Shown here piece by piece: positions 8,444 through 20,178 of a stretch of DNA of 64,000 nt. The position numbers and the translations under genes are program-made. Below the pieces are notes generated by a model that worked only from the letters and a program-made list of their open reading frames with translations, searched no databases and was not told where the DNA came from. Numbering within the stretch: position 1 is the stretch's first letter; every line of letters starts with the position of its first letter. The DNA is from Streptomyces atroolivaceus (GTDB lineage Bacteria > Actinomycetota > Actinomycetes > Streptomycetales > Streptomycetaceae), in the NCBI RefSeq assembly GCF_000717025.1, contig NZ_JNXG01000009.1, forward strand, positions 62,001 to 126,000, given 5' to 3'.

Positions 8444-11400
8444 GTGGGCGTGGACGCAGTGGATTCGGGCGCGAGCCCGGTCGATTCGGGGGGGCACCTG
8501 CGGATCGAGCTGCTCGGGCCGGTCAGGGCCCGACGCGGCGATTCGCCGCTCGCACTCGGACCGGTACGACGGCAGGCGGTTCTCGCCGCCCTGATTCTGC
8601 GGGCACCGGCCTTCGTGACATACCGGCAACTCCTCGACGACGTGTGGGGGACCGAGCCCCCGGGGACGGGCCACCGGGTCCTGTCGAGCTATGTCTATGC
8701 GCTTCGCAAGACGCTGAACGGGGCGAGCGCCGAGCCGGTCCACTCGGTGATTCACGGTGGGCGCGGCGGCTACCGCTTCGTGCCCGGCGGGGCCCGGACC
8801 GACCTCGAAGATCTCGTCGAACTGGTCGCCCGTACCCAAGGCGCCAAAGCTGACGGGGACTTCGACGCGGCGCTCGACCACGGCGGCCGGGCCCTGGACC
8901 TGCTCCGCAGCGAGCCGCTGCCGGGTCTGCCCGGGCCGCTCGCCGACACGGAGCGGCAGCGGCTGGCACGGCAGCGACGCACGTTGCATCAGGACCGGGC
9001 GGAGTGTCTGGTGCTGCTCGGGCGCTACCCGGAGGCCCTGGACGCGCTCATGGCAGCGCCCCTGGCCCGTCCGCACGACGAGCCGCTCGCCGCCCTGCGG
9101 ATGCGCGCGCTGTACGGCATCGGCCGGCAGGCCGAGGCACTGGCCGTCTACCAGGAGATGCGGCGCCGGCTCCTCGACGAGCTGGGTATGGAGCCCGGAG
9201 AGGAACTGCGCGGCGTGCACCAGGCCGTCCTGCGCCGGGACCACCAGCTGCTGCCCACCCGTTCGGCGGGGTCGCCCGCGTCCGGCACCCCGACTCCCGA
9301 TGACACGCAGTCCGAGGAACCCCCGTCCGAGCAACGCCTCCCCGACGCATCCGATCACCCGAGCGGCCCCCGCCCCCGTCGGAACGACCTTCCCGGTGAC
9401 ACCGCCTGTCTGGTCGGCCGCGAGCGGGAACTCGCCCTGCTCACCGCGCCGGTGTCCGCAGAGGGTGTGTCCGTGGTGACGGTCGATGGCACGGCGGGCG
9501 TCGGCAAGACCGCCCTGGTGGTACGCGCCGCCTGGGCGCTCGACGACGCCTACCCCGACGGCTGCCTGTTCGTGGACCTGCACACGCACGGCGCCGCCCA
9601 CGAGAGCGTCGGCCCGCAACGGGCCCTGCGGCGGCTGCTGCGCGCGGTCCGCGCCAGCGGTGACGAGATCCCGGACGACCTGGATGACGTGGTGGACCTG
9701 GTCACGGCCTGGCGTGCGGCCACGAGTGCACTACGGCTGCTGCTGGTCGTCGACGATGCCCGCAGTGCCGAGCAGGTGCGTCCGCTCCTCCCCGCCGGGC
9801 CGGGGAGCCGGGTTCTGGTGGCAGGCCGGCAACACCTGCCCGGCCTCGACGCCGATCTGCGGCTCACCGTCGAGCCACTCGGCACGGGCGAGGCCGTCGG
9901 CCTGCTCCAAGAGCTCATCGGGGAGTCCCGCGCGGACCACGAACCCCAGGCAGCACTCGAGCTCGCCCGGCGTTGCGGCGGCCTACCCCTGGCGCTGCGC
10001 ATCGCGAGCGCTCGGCTTCAGAACCGCCCGTCCTGGACTCTGGCCTTCCTGGCCGGCCGGATGTCCGACGATGCACGCAGCCTCGGCGAGCTGCGTGCCG
10101 AGGACCGCAGCGTGGAAGCCGCCTTCAAGATGTCGTACGACCAGCTCACGCCCGAACAGCGGCGCGGATTCCGCGCACTGGGCCTGGCTCCGACCGCCCG
10201 CTTCGACGTGCTCACCCTCGCCGCCATGCTGAGCAACTCCCGTGAGGACGCCGAGAACATCCTGGAAGACCTGGTCGACGCGAGCTTGCTGCAGCAGCCG
10301 CATCCCGGCCGCTACAGGCTGCACGATCTCGTACGGGCACACGCGCGGCGCCTGGCCACCGAAGCGCCCGAGGAGGCTGCCGCAGACCGCGCCGCTGTCC
10401 TGCACCTCTATACGGCCGCAGGCCGCATCGCCAGCGACTGGGGCCCCGAAGGTTTCTCAACCGGCTCCGACGGCACGGGTGGTTCCCCGTTCCCGACTTG
10501 GCGGGAAGCCTCGGCATGGCTGAAGGCGGCGGGCGGAGAACTGGTCGACGTGGTGGCCTACGCGGCCGCCGCCGGGCAGTTCGACGACGCCTGCCGGATC
10601 GCCGAAGCCCTGGTCGACCACCTGGTCCACGAGGGCCGGTTCCACGAGTGCCGCGCAGCCCTGGAGCTTGCGCTGCCGTGCGCGGACATGGCGGCCGACC
10701 GGCGGATGCACTCCTCGCTGCGCAACTGCATGGGAATGGTCGACATCTACCAGGGGCGGTTCCGGCAGGCGCACACCTGGTTCACCGAGGCGCGGCGCCA
10801 CGGCTGCGGCCACGACGACCTGCGGAACCAGGCTCGGACCGTCGCCGGGATGGGGGCCGCGGAGTGGATGCTGGGCGGCATCGAGGACGCGGTTGCTCAC
10901 CTGAGTGAGGCGGTGGAGCTGGCGACCCGGCTCGGCGACGGCTGGCTGACCGGGATCGCGCTCTGCAATCTCGGCGCGATCCGATCCCAGCAAGGGCGGC
11001 ACGAGCAGGCGCTCGAGCACTACACCGTCGCCGTCGCCATCGCGCAAAGGAACGGCCGACCCAGAACGATCAGCAACGCCCTGTGCTTCGCCGCCGATGC
11101 CCACCTGGCTCTGGGCCGGCACACGGAGGCCACTGACCTGCTGCGGCGGGCGGTCGAACTGGCCCGCGAGGCCGAAGACCTGCCACTGCACGCGGCGAGC
11201 CTGTCCCGTCTCGCCACTGCGGAACATGTCCAGGGCAGTCTGCACTCTGCCGTCGACATCCACCACGAAGCCCTGTCCACCCTCACACAGAGCGCGAGCA
11301 CATGGCTGGAGATGGAGGTCCGCATCCGTCTCGGTAACACGTACGCGGCGGCCGGCCGTCGCGCAGAGGCGCGGCATGAATTCCGGACCGCCCTCTCTCT

Positions 11401-11494
11401 GCCCGGAGCCGGTGACCACCCCCGGCAGAACGGCATGGCACGCGACGGGCTGAGAGGCGACGACGTGCGCTGCCCGCCTGAAGAGGACACCTGA
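8444..11494 (+). CDS. AfsR/SARP-family regulator with NB-ARC ATPase and TPR domains
   Basis: This protein of about 1016 residues has the full AfsR layout. An OmpR-type winged helix opens with LRIELLGPVRARRG, then comes a bacterial transcriptional activation (BTAD) domain. A Ser/Pro/Glu-rich linker precedes the NB-ARC ATPase with P-loop GTAGVGKTALV. A C-terminal half of tetratricopeptide repeats completes it. The length is close to AfsR of S. coelicolor (about 990). AfsR proteins integrate Ser/Thr kinase and S-adenosylmethionine signals and activate secondary metabolism. I chose GTG 8444 because GGGGAC stands just before it; a TTG at 8396 in the same frame is an alternative. No biosynthetic cluster lies next to it, so its targets are unclear. 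Confidence 0.9.
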   Translation: MGVDAVDSGASPVDSGGHLRIELLGPVRARRGDSPLALGPVRRQAVLAALILRAPAFVTYRQLLDDVWGTEPPGTGHRVLSSYVYALRKTLNGASAEPVHSVIHGGRGGYRFVPGGARTDLEDLVELVARTQGAKADGDFDAALDHGGRALDLLRSEPLPGLPGPLADTERQRLARQRRTLHQDRAECLVLLGRYPEALDALMAAPLARPHDEPLAALRMRALYGIGRQAEALAVYQEMRRRLLDELGMEPGEELRGVHQAVLRRDHQLLPTRSAGSPASGTPTPDDTQSEEPPSEQRLPDASDHPSGPRPRRNDLPGDTACLVGRERELALLTAPVSAEGVSVVTVDGTAGVGKTALVVRAAWALDDAYPDGCLFVDLHTHGAAHESVGPQRALRRLLRAVRASGDEIPDDLDDVVDLVTAWRAATSALRLLLVVDDARSAEQVRPLLPAGPGSRVLVAGRQHLPGLDADLRLTVEPLGTGEAVGLLQELIGESRADHEPQAALELARRCGGLPLALRIASARLQNRPSWTLAFLAGRMSDDARSLGELRAEDRSVEAAFKMSYDQLTPEQRRGFRALGLAPTARFDVLTLAAMLSNSREDAENILEDLVDASLLQQPHPGRYRLHDLVRAHARRLATEAPEEAAADRAAVLHLYTAAGRIASDWGPEGFSTGSDGTGGSPFPTWREASAWLKAAGGELVDVVAYAAAAGQFDDACRIAEALVDHLVHEGRFHECRAALELALPCADMAADRRMHSSLRNCMGMVDIYQGRFRQAHTWFTEARRHGCGHDDLRNQARTVAGMGAAEWMLGGIEDAVAHLSEAVELATRLGDGWLTGIALCNLGAIRSQQGRHEQALEHYTVAVAIAQRNGRPRTISNALCFAADAHLALGRHTEATDLLRRAVELAREAEDLPLHAASLSRLATAEHVQGSLHSAVDIHHEALSTLTQSASTWLEMEVRIRLGNTYAAAGRRAEARHEFRTALSLPGAGDHPRQNGMARDGLRGDDVRCPPEEDT

Positions 11495-11653
11495 TCCGGG
11501 TGGTGACGGTTCGACCTGCTGGCCTGGCCTGGATGCCGATGCTCGCCCTGACCGGCAGGGCCAGGCTCCGGGAGCCCGCCGCCTGTCGCAGTGCTGAACC
11601 CGTGAGGTGACGGTCACGATGCGTGGCGCCTACTTCGCCCGCAAGACCCTCAC

Positions 11654-12662
11654 TCACGAGCATGCCGCGCGCAGCACCGGGACGACCTCCTCACCGAGGA
11701 TGTCGAGCTGTTCGAGGACCGTCTTGAGCGGCAGCCCGGCGTGGACCATCAGGAACAACTGCCGCTGGTAGTCGCCGGCGTACTCGCGGAAGGACAGTGT
11801 CCGCTCGATGACCTGCTGCGGGGAACCGACGGTCAGCGGGGTCTGCTCGGTGAAGTCCTCGAGCGAGGGGCCGTGTCCGTAGACGGGAGCGTTGTCGAAG
11901 TACGGCCGGAACTCGCGTACTGCGTCCTGGGACTTCTTCCGCATGAAGACTGGCCGCCGAGGCCGACGACGGCCTGCTCAGGGGTGCCGTGACCGTGGTG
12001 CGCGTACCGCTCGCGGTACAGCTCGACCATCCGCTTCGTGTGGTCGGGCGGCCAGAAGATGTTGTTGTGGAAGAAGCCGTCGCCGTAGAAGGCGGCCTGC
12101 TCGGCGATCTCGGGGGAACGGATGGAGCCGTGCCAGACGAACGGCGGCACGCCGTCCAGGGGGCGGGGTGTGGACGTGAACGCCTGCAAGGGCGTACGGA
12201 ACGTGCCCTCCCAGTCGACGACGGCCTCCCGCCACAGCCGGCGCAACAAGCCGTAGTTCTCCAGGGCCAGGTCGATGCCGTCCCTGATGTCCTTGCCGAA
12301 CCACGGGTAGACCGGTCCCGTGTTGCCGCGGCCCATGATGAGGTCCACACGACCGTCAGCCAGGTGCTGGAGCATCGCGTAGTCCTCGGCGATCTTCACC
12401 GGGTCGTTGGTGGTGATCAGCGTGGTGGCCGTGGAGAGGATGAGCCTCTCGGTCCTCGCGGCGATGTAGCCGAGCAGGGTGGTCGGCGACGACGGCACGA
12501 ACGGCGGGTCGTGGTGCTCTCCCGTCGCGAAGACGTCCAGACCGCTCCCTCGGCCTTCAGCGCGATCTCGACCGTGGCCTTGATGCGCTCGCGCTCGGTC
12601 GGTGTCCGGCCCGTGGCCGGATCCGGTGTGACATCGCTGACGCTGAGGATCCCGAATCGCAA
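11654..12662 (-). pseudogene. Luciferase-like flavin monooxygenase with two frameshifts
   Basis: The gene begins at TTG 12662 behind a strong GGAGGA and encodes MRFGILSVSDVTPDP, the start of a bacterial luciferase-like (F420/FMN) monooxygenase. Three frames must be joined. A one-base deletion near 12541 shifts ALKAEG to GLDVFATGEHHDPPFVP, and another near 11950 shifts VVGLGGQ to VFMRKKSQDAVREF. Apart from these shifts the whole family length of about 335 residues is present and well conserved, including MLQHLADGRVDLIMGRG. Either the gene was inactivated recently or both indels are sequencing errors. As written it cannot produce a full enzyme. Confidence 0.85.
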
Positions 12663-12851
12663 GGCTCCTCCATCCCTCAGGTGCTCGAGTCGTCCTCGAG
12701 CGTTCCTCGAACGGTAGGAGCGCACGTCAGGGGCGGAATGCCTGTGCGTGCACGGAAAGAGGCTCCACAGTGTCCTGCTCCCGTGCCGTGCTCGACGCTT
12801 CCGGGCGGGTGCCCGCACCGTGCTCGGCGGGGGCGCCCCGGAGCAAGCGCG

Positions 12852-12896
12852 GGGCCTGTCCTCGCCGTCCCGGGGCGGGACGGCGAGGACAGGCCC
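12852..12896 (-). terminator. Strong hairpin terminator behind dps
   Basis: A perfect 20-bp inverted repeat (12852-12871 paired with 12877-12896) encloses the five-base loop GGGGC. It starts eight bases after the dps stop on the minus strand. No U-tract follows, which is common for terminators in high-GC actinomycetes. It separates dps from the downstream monooxygenase. Confidence 0.85.
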
Positions 12897-12903
12897 TGCG
12901 GCT

Positions 12904-13482
12904 TCAGGAACGGACCAGCGGGGTGTCCACCAGGTGTTCGGCGAGGAACCACGCCTGAAGTTCACCGGTCCTGATGACCTGCGAGACCAGCACGTCGTTG
13001 GTGCCGTCGTCACCCAGCTCCCCGGTGCGGGTGGCGGCGTCGTGGCTGTCGACGAGGATCGCCTCGTGAGCGGAGAGCAGCCGGGACAGCATCGCCGGCA
13101 CCTCCTCCACGCCGTCCGGCGGCCGCGGGATCGACGTGATCTCGGCGACGTGCCGGGTGTCACCGACCGCGACACCGCCGAGGGACTGGACGCGTTCGGC
13201 GAGTGTGTCGACGAGTTCGAGCTGTTCCTTCGCGTGCTTGTCCAGAACCAGGTGCAGTTGGTAGAACGTGGCACCGCGCATCAGCCAGTGGTGCTTCTTG
13301 TAGAGGCCGTAGAGGATCTGCGTGTCCGCGAGGACCTTGTTCAGGCGCTGGCAGGAGTACATCCGGGCCTCGTTGGACAGCCCGATCGGGAACTGCTTGA
13401 CGGTGCCGAACTCCTGGATCACCGCCCCCTTCTGGTGCAGCCACGGCTGGCTGCCGGTCCTGGGCGCGGAATGTGTGGTCAT
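12904..13482 (-). CDS. dps: Dps-family ferritin-like DNA-protection protein
   Basis: This is a 192-residue protein of the Dps/ferritin-like family. The ferroxidase region is recognisable: LYGLYKKHHWLMRGATFYQLH supplies the conserved His residues of helix 1, and LVDTLAERVQSLGG leads into helix 2. Dps proteins form dodecamers that oxidise and store iron and shield DNA under oxidative or starvation stress. It is close to the DpsA type of Streptomyces, with an N-terminal tail of about 30 residues. The ATG at 13482 follows CAGCAGGAGAACAACC, a good ribosome-binding site. A palindrome lies just upstream (13501-13520) and a strong terminator just downstream, so it is probably monocistronic and stress-regulated. 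Confidence 0.93.
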   Translation of the reverse strand: MTTHSAPRTGSQPWLHQKGAVIQEFGTVKQFPIGLSNEARMYSCQRLNKVLADTQILYGLYKKHHWLMRGATFYQLHLVLDKHAKEQLELVDTLAERVQSLGGVAVGDTRHVAEITSIPRPPDGVEEVPAMLSRLLSAHEAILVDSHDAATRTGELGDDGTNDVLVSQVIRTGELQAWFLAEHLVDTPLVRS

Positions 13483-13500
13483 GGTTGTTCTCCTGCTGTG

Positions 13501-13520
13501 CCGGGGGGTGTGTACCCCGG
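13501..13520. promoter_or_regulatory. Palindrome in the dps leader
   Basis: The 20 bases starting CCGGGG and ending CCCCGG contain six-base perfect arms plus an inner GGGGT/ACCCC match. They lie 18 bases upstream of the dps ATG. The position suits an operator or a 5' hairpin. A GGGTAC stretch here also resembles the -10 of stress sigma factors (SigB/SigH), but no matching -35 was clear. Confidence 0.3.
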
Positions 13521-13735
13521 TGACGCCATGCAGCCGTGCGGAGGGCGTATTGCCCGCCAGTGCACCGGACGGTGCCCGCCGGCGCACACCCTGCACCGCC
13601 GGGCAGTGCCCGCCGGAGCACCGTCCCTCCACGGCGGCCGGCGTGCTCCGGCGACGGGAGGCCCGGGGGTGGCGCTCACCTCCAGGTGAGGCGAGGGACC
13701 GCGAGGGAAGGGGCCGGCGGGTGCGCCGGGTCCGG

Positions 13736-14707
13736 TCAGTGACCGTGCAGCGCGGTGCGCAGGGTGGCGACGGCCAGCAGGATGGCGGCCTCGGCCGCTT
13801 GGGTCCCCCGCAGCGCGTTGAGCATGACGAAGTCATGGATGACACCCTGGAAGCGGACGGCGGTGACCGGAACCCCGGCCTCGCGCAGCTTGTTGGCGTA
13901 GGCCTCTCCCTCATCGCGGAGTACGTCGGCCTCACCGGTGACGACCAGAGCCGCCGGCAGGCCGGTGAGCTGCTCCGTGGTGGCCCGCAGCGGGGACGCG
14001 GTGATCTGGGCGCGCTCGGCCTCGTCGGTCGTGTACTGGTTCCAGAACCACTGCATCCCGTCGCGGCGCAGGAAGTAGCCCGTGGCGAACTGGTGGTAGG
14101 AGCCGGTGTCGAAGTTCGCGTCGGTCACCGGGTAGAACAGCACCTGCTGCACCAGCGGTACGTCCCCACGCTCCTTGGCCATCAAGGTCAGCGCGGCTGC
14201 CATGTTGCCGCCGACCGAGTCGCCGGCCACGGCCAGCCGGGAGGCGTCCAGGTTCTTCGACGCGCCCAGCTGGACGACCCAGCGGGCGACCGCGTAGTTC
14301 TGCTCGATGGCCACCGGATAGCGCGCCTCGGGGGACAGGTCGTACTCCGGGAAGACCACGGCGGCGCCGGCGCCCACGGCCAGTTCGCGTACCAGGCGGT
14401 CGTGCGTGTGGGCGTTGCCGAACACCCAGCCTGCGCCGTGTATGTAGAGGATGACCGGCAGCGTTCCCTCGGCACCGGCGGGCTTCACGATGCGGGCCCG
14501 GACACTGCCGGTGGGACCACCGGGGACGGTGATCCATTCCTCGTCGATCTCCAACCCGGCGATGTCACCGGACTGCACCTCGTCGACGGCCTTGCGCCCG
14601 TCGGCGGGCGCGAGGTCGAAGAGGTACGGCGGGTTGGCGGTCGCTTCGGCGAAGGCGGCTGCCGCCGGCTCCAGGACCGGGGGAACCGGCTCGACGGCAC
14701 GGGACAT
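13736..14707 (-). CDS. Alpha/beta hydrolase of the hormone-sensitive lipase family
   Basis: This is a 323-residue enzyme. It carries the HSL-family oxyanion-hole motif as HGAGW (usually HGGGF/W) after VILYI. The nucleophile elbow is GDSVGG, the Asp sits in the VVTGEADVLRDEGEAY region, and the His is in GVIHDF. These proteins hydrolyse esters of short to medium acyl chains. Start ATG 14707 follows CCAGGAGACC; the frame extends further upstream to 14818 but without a ribosome-binding site. There is no signal peptide, so it acts in the cytoplasm. The gene is flanked by dps and by pseudogene debris, and no operon partner gives a substrate. Confidence 0.9.
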   Translation of the reverse strand: MSRAVEPVPPVLEPAAAAFAEATANPPYLFDLAPADGRKAVDEVQSGDIAGLEIDEEWITVPGGPTGSVRARIVKPAGAEGTLPVILYIHGAGWVFGNAHTHDRLVRELAVGAGAAVVFPEYDLSPEARYPVAIEQNYAVARWVVQLGASKNLDASRLAVAGDSVGGNMAAALTLMAKERGDVPLVQQVLFYPVTDANFDTGSYHQFATGYFLRRDGMQWFWNQYTTDEAERAQITASPLRATTEQLTGLPAALVVTGEADVLRDEGEAYANKLREAGVPVTAVRFQGVIHDFVMLNALRGTQAAEAAILLAVATLRTALHGH

Positions 14708-14904
14708 GGGGGTCTCCTGGTTTCTTCTGATGCTGCGCCGGGTTCCTCCGGCGAAGGGAGGCGGCCTCCGGCTCGGAGCAGAGCTCCGCGCGGGCCGCCG
14801 CACACACGCTAGAAGCATTCAGGGGCGGGAATTGACCGTCAGCGCACAGCCTCTGACCTGACAGTGCATGCGAAGTGATCCGCAGTGGTACTGCGGCCTG
14901 GCTG

Positions 14905-15065
14905 CCTCGGCGACCTCGCGGTCCTCTCGGAGGACTACTTCTCAGTCCCCGAGCCGGACATCGCGCACATCAGTCCCTGCTGACGGTCGTCGGCGGCCGG
15001 ATCGTCTACGCCTCCGCCGCGTACGAGGGCCTCGACGAGGTGCTGCCCCCTGTGAGTCCTGCGGG
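14905..15065 (+). pseudogene. C-terminal remnant of an amidohydrolase
   Basis: GDLAVLSEDYFSVPEPDIAHI is followed, after a frameshift, by SLLTVVGGRIVYA. This is the typical C-terminal end of YtcJ-like metal-dependent amidohydrolases, in which the last segment before the stop names the 'vision' strand pair. Nothing of the catalytic barrel remains upstream. A perfect hairpin follows directly and is probably the original terminator. Confidence 0.65.
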
Positions 15066-15067
15066 GC

Positions 15068-15100
15068 CACGGCTGCGGTCCGGATCGGACCGCAGCCGTG
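15068..15100 (+). terminator. Hairpin behind the amidohydrolase remnant
   Basis: Perfect 15-bp arms (15068-15082 and 15086-15100) enclose the three-base loop GAT. It stands immediately after the decayed gene and would stop plus-strand transcription entering the exporter gene. Confidence 0.7.
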
Positions 15101-15317
15101 AAGCCGGTGCCGGCCTCTCGTCCGCAGGGCGGGCGAGAGGCTGACGCGCGGCTTCGCCCGCACCCGAAGCCCACTGCGTCCACAGGTCACAGACGGTGCG
15201 TTCTCGGTCAACCGACGACGTCCGAGCGCGCCTACCGTGGCGTCCGGTCACACCCGAACGGCGCCGGGGCACTGCCGGACGCATGGCGCCGTCTCCCCCA
15301 ACCCGGCATGGATCGGT

Positions 15318-16985
15318 ATGAGCACGAAACCGTCACCCCGAGACCGTCTACCAGCAACGGACTCCGCCTGGGCCCCCCTCGCCGGGCGCGTCTTCCGCGC
15401 GTTGTGGATCGCGCAACTGGTCTCCAACATCGGCAGCTGGATGCAGACGGTGGGAGCGCAGTGGCTGCTGGTCGGAGAGAGTGCCGCACTGGTGACGCTC
15501 GTGCAGACGGCCTCGAGTCTGCCCGTGGTGCTGCTGGCCCTGCCCTCGGGAGTCCTGGCGGACCGCTACGACCGTCGTGGAGTGCTCCTGACCGCGCAAG
15601 GCGCCATGCTCGCCGTCTCCACCGTGCTCGCCGTGCTGGCCTTCTCGGACGCGCTCACTCCGCAACTGCTGCTCGGCCTCACCTTCCTGCTGGGGTGCGG
15701 CACCGCTCTGATGGGCCCCGCCTGGCAGGCGATCCAGCCGGAACTCGTGGAGCGCCGGCACTTGGGTGAGGCGGCTGCTCTCGGAGCCATGAACATGAAC
15801 CTGGCGCGGGCCGTCGGCCCGGCCATCGGCGGGGCCGTGGTCGCGGCAGCGGGCGCGGGCTGGGTCTTCGCCTTCAACGCGGTGTCCTACCTGGGCATCG
15901 CGGCGGTTCTCATGTTCTGGCGGCGGCCTCCGACGCCGTCGCCCCCGGTTCAGCGCGAGCGGCTCCTGACGGCTCTGCAGGCCGGCCGCCGCTACGTGTG
16001 GCACGCGCCCGGCGTCCGCCGGGTCCTGCTGCGGACGCTGCTGTTCATCCCCGGTGGGGCCGCGTTGTGGTCGCTGCTGCCTCTGGTCGCGAGCCGCTCA
16101 CTGGGCCTGGGCCCGCAAGGGTACGGGGTGTTGCTCGGGGCAGTCGGCGTCGGCGCGGTGGGCGGAGCCTTCCTGCTCCCGGCCGCGCGCCGTTCCCTCG
16201 GCGCCAACGGCGTGCTCGCCGCGGGCGCGGTCGTCTACGCCGGCGTGCTGGTGGTCCTGGCCACGGTGCGGGTCCCCTGGCTCGCGGTGGTCGTCCTCCT
16301 GCCGGCGGGCCTGGCCTGGATCGGTGTGCTGTCGACTCTCAACGCCGCCCTCCAGACCCGGTTGCCGGGCTGGGTGAGGGCCCGAGGGCTGGCCGTCTAC
16401 CTCCTGCTCTTCCAGGGCGGCCAGGCACTGGCGGCCCCGGTGTGGGGTGCGCTGGCCGACGGCCCTGGGCTCACGTTCGCCCTCCTGGCAGGCAGTGGGC
16501 TGCTGCTCGCCGGCGCGGTGAGCGTGCGCCGGTGGCCGCTGCACGGCATGGAGGGCATCGACCCCAGCCCGTCCGATCACTGGCCCGTTCCGCCCCTGGT
16601 GTTCGTGCCCGGCCCGGCGGACGGCCCCGTGCTGGTCTCCGCCGAGTACCGGGTCGCCGCCGGGGACAGGGCCGCCTTCACGGAGTGCATGGATCAGGTG
16701 GCCCGTTCACGCCGGCGGACGGGAGCCCTCACCTGGGGGCTCTATCAGGACGGCAACGATGCGGAGAGGTTCGTCGAGCACTACCTGATCGCCTCTTGGT
16801 CGGAGCACCTCGCCCAGCACCACGGCAGGCTCACAGCGACCGACCGGCGTCACGAGGAGCGCGCCCGCCGCTTGCTCGTGGAGGGAACAGCCCCGGTGGT
16901 GACCCACGCCTTCGATACCGCCGGGGGTCCGGTGGTTCCCGGAAGGCAGGAGACGGCGGTCGCGGAGCAGGCGTCGGGCCGCTGA
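15318..16985 (+). CDS. MFS transporter of the EntS/MFS_3 type with C-terminal soluble domain
   Basis: This is a 555-residue protein. Twelve membrane helices span roughly residues 20-410, and the MFS loop motif appears as GVLADRYDRR. A soluble tail of about 140 residues follows (WGLYQDGNDAERFVEHYLIASW and RHEERARRLL). The helix pattern and the GPAWQAIQPELV motif place it in the enterobactin-exporter (MFS_3/DHA3) family, whose longer members carry just such a dimeric alpha-beta-barrel-like tail. It probably exports a small molecule by proton antiport. The ATG at 15318 is preferred; the frame opens earlier at 15237 but that stretch is not conserved-looking. No substrate can be inferred from the neighbours. 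Confidence 0.88.
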   Translation: MSTKPSPRDRLPATDSAWAPLAGRVFRALWIAQLVSNIGSWMQTVGAQWLLVGESAALVTLVQTASSLPVVLLALPSGVLADRYDRRGVLLTAQGAMLAVSTVLAVLAFSDALTPQLLLGLTFLLGCGTALMGPAWQAIQPELVERRHLGEAAALGAMNMNLARAVGPAIGGAVVAAAGAGWVFAFNAVSYLGIAAVLMFWRRPPTPSPPVQRERLLTALQAGRRYVWHAPGVRRVLLRTLLFIPGGAALWSLLPLVASRSLGLGPQGYGVLLGAVGVGAVGGAFLLPAARRSLGANGVLAAGAVVYAGVLVVLATVRVPWLAVVVLLPAGLAWIGVLSTLNAALQTRLPGWVRARGLAVYLLLFQGGQALAAPVWGALADGPGLTFALLAGSGLLLAGAVSVRRWPLHGMEGIDPSPSDHWPVPPLVFVPGPADGPVLVSAEYRVAAGDRAAFTECMDQVARSRRRTGALTWGLYQDGNDAERFVEHYLIASWSEHLAQHHGRLTATDRRHEERARRLLVEGTAPVVTHAFDTAGGPVVPGRQETAVAEQASGR

Positions 16986-17169
16986 CGCCCTCCGGACCGG
17001 CCGGGGGACGGGACGGCCGTGCCCCGGGAAGCCGGAACCCGGCCCCGCGCAGGACATCGGCACATCAGCCGGGGCTCGCCTTCGAGGCCGGGCCCCGGCT
17101 TGTGCCCTTGCCTTTCGGCTCGCCCTGGCCGAGGGGGCTGCGGTCGCGTGGGGCAGTCACTTCCAGTGA

Positions 17170-17490
<321 letters not shown>

Positions 17491-17499
17491 AGTCGAGGT

Positions 17500-17541
17500 G
17501 CCTTCGCCCTTGTCCTGCTTGGACAGGGGCGAAGGCGTTTT
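17500..17541 (+). terminator. Rho-independent terminator
   Basis: Arms of 16 bp (17500-17515 and 17521-17536) pair with a single G-T wobble around the loop TGCTT, and GTTTT follows. It is one of the few terminators in this window with a T-tract. It ends transcription from the truncated hydrolase. Confidence 0.85.
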
Positions 17542-17848
17542 CGGCGTCCCCGCCGGACGTGGCGGGCGGTGAACTCGTGTGCGCCGCCCGCGAACCGGCA
17601 GGACTTGCTGCCCGTGCCATCCCCTCGGCTGGGCCCTGACCACGCGGGTGGGAGGCGCTGACCAGCCGCGCCACCGACGGGGATGCCTCTCGGGGGCGTA
17701 GGCCGAGCGTCCTACCTGCCGTCGCCGCCTCGGCGGACCCCGGGTTCACTGCGGTGGCCCGGGACCGTCGACGATGTCTTCCTGGAGGGCGGGAGAGACC
17801 GCACCGCAGGCCGTCATCGGTTCGCCCCTTCGGCTGTGGCAGGTTCCG

Positions 17849-19479
<1,631 letters not shown>

Positions 19480-19757
19480 ACACCCTGGCTGTTCGGAATG
19501 CAGCCCCGGCGCCGTCACCGGCGGACGCCGTGGGGTCGCGGTCGGGGCGGGTGCGCGGACGCTGCTCGCTCGGCCTTTCTCCTCCGCGCACGCGCCTTGG
19601 GCTGGTGAACTGTGTTCGCGCACTCGGGGGAGGTCCGGTCGGCGTGATCGCGTGACAGGCCCGAAGGGGAGGTGCTGTTTGTGGACAGATCGGTGGCAAG
19701 CCTTGACCGGAGAACCCCGCATCCCTAGCTTGTGGCGTCACAGCATCCGGGAATCCT

Positions 19758-19773
19758 CGAAACTTTCGAAACC
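19758..19773. promoter_or_regulatory. Perfect CGAAACTTTCG palindrome before the dead secreted protein gene
   Basis: The perfect 11-base palindrome occupies 19758-19768 and is extended by an overlapping half-site (AAACC). It stands 80 bases before the ATG of the decayed ricin-domain gene. Its match to the boxes upstream of the xylanase suggests that both genes belonged to one xylan-responsive regulon. Confidence 0.55.
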
Positions 19774-19847
19774 GTCTCGGACCCACGGCACGTCTGCTCC
19801 GCTGTTCATCAGGGTCACCTCGACCCAGCCCCTAGGAGGCGCAGCTC

Positions 19848-20060
19848 ATGTGGTACCGCCACTCCTCCCCGGCCGTGGCCAGGACGCCTGCTCGCGGTCC
19901 TTGCACTCTTGTTGCTCGTGGCCACCTTCCTCGGCGCCCGGCCCGCCGAAGCCGCGACCGTGGACCCCGACGCCTCGTGAGTGCTGGCCAGTCGCAACAG
20001 CGGCGAGGCCCTGGACGTCTACAACATGGCGACCGCCGACGGCGGCAAGGGTCCGTGAAC
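19848..20060 (+). pseudogene. Decayed secreted protein with ricin-type (CBM13-like) domain
   Basis: ATG 19848 follows the strong AGGAGGCGCAGCTC. A one-base shift then gives the signal peptide LLAVLALLLLVATFLGARPAEA. After ATVDPDAS a TGA (19978) interrupts the frame, and the same frame continues VLASRNSGEALDVYNMATADGG, the beginning of a ricin-type beta-trefoil. A second stop follows soon after. Such domains begin secreted Streptomyces arabinofuranosidases and related glycosidases, but the catalytic part is not preserved. The gene is dead, although its promoter-side palindrome and ribosome-binding site survive. Confidence 0.7.
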
Positions 20061-20178
20061 CCGGGGCCATCCCGTCTCACAACGAGGACGTGGTGGGAGG
20101 GGAAGCGATCGCCTGGCACACGGCGGAGTGGTGGCGCTTCCAGTGGGCGATCACTGAACTGGTGGGAACTGGTGGAGG

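Noticed and set aside
13540..13700. Repeated GTGCCCGCCGG-like words upstream of dps as a possible repeat array
   Set aside because: Units are irregular in length and spacing and are explained by high GC bias.
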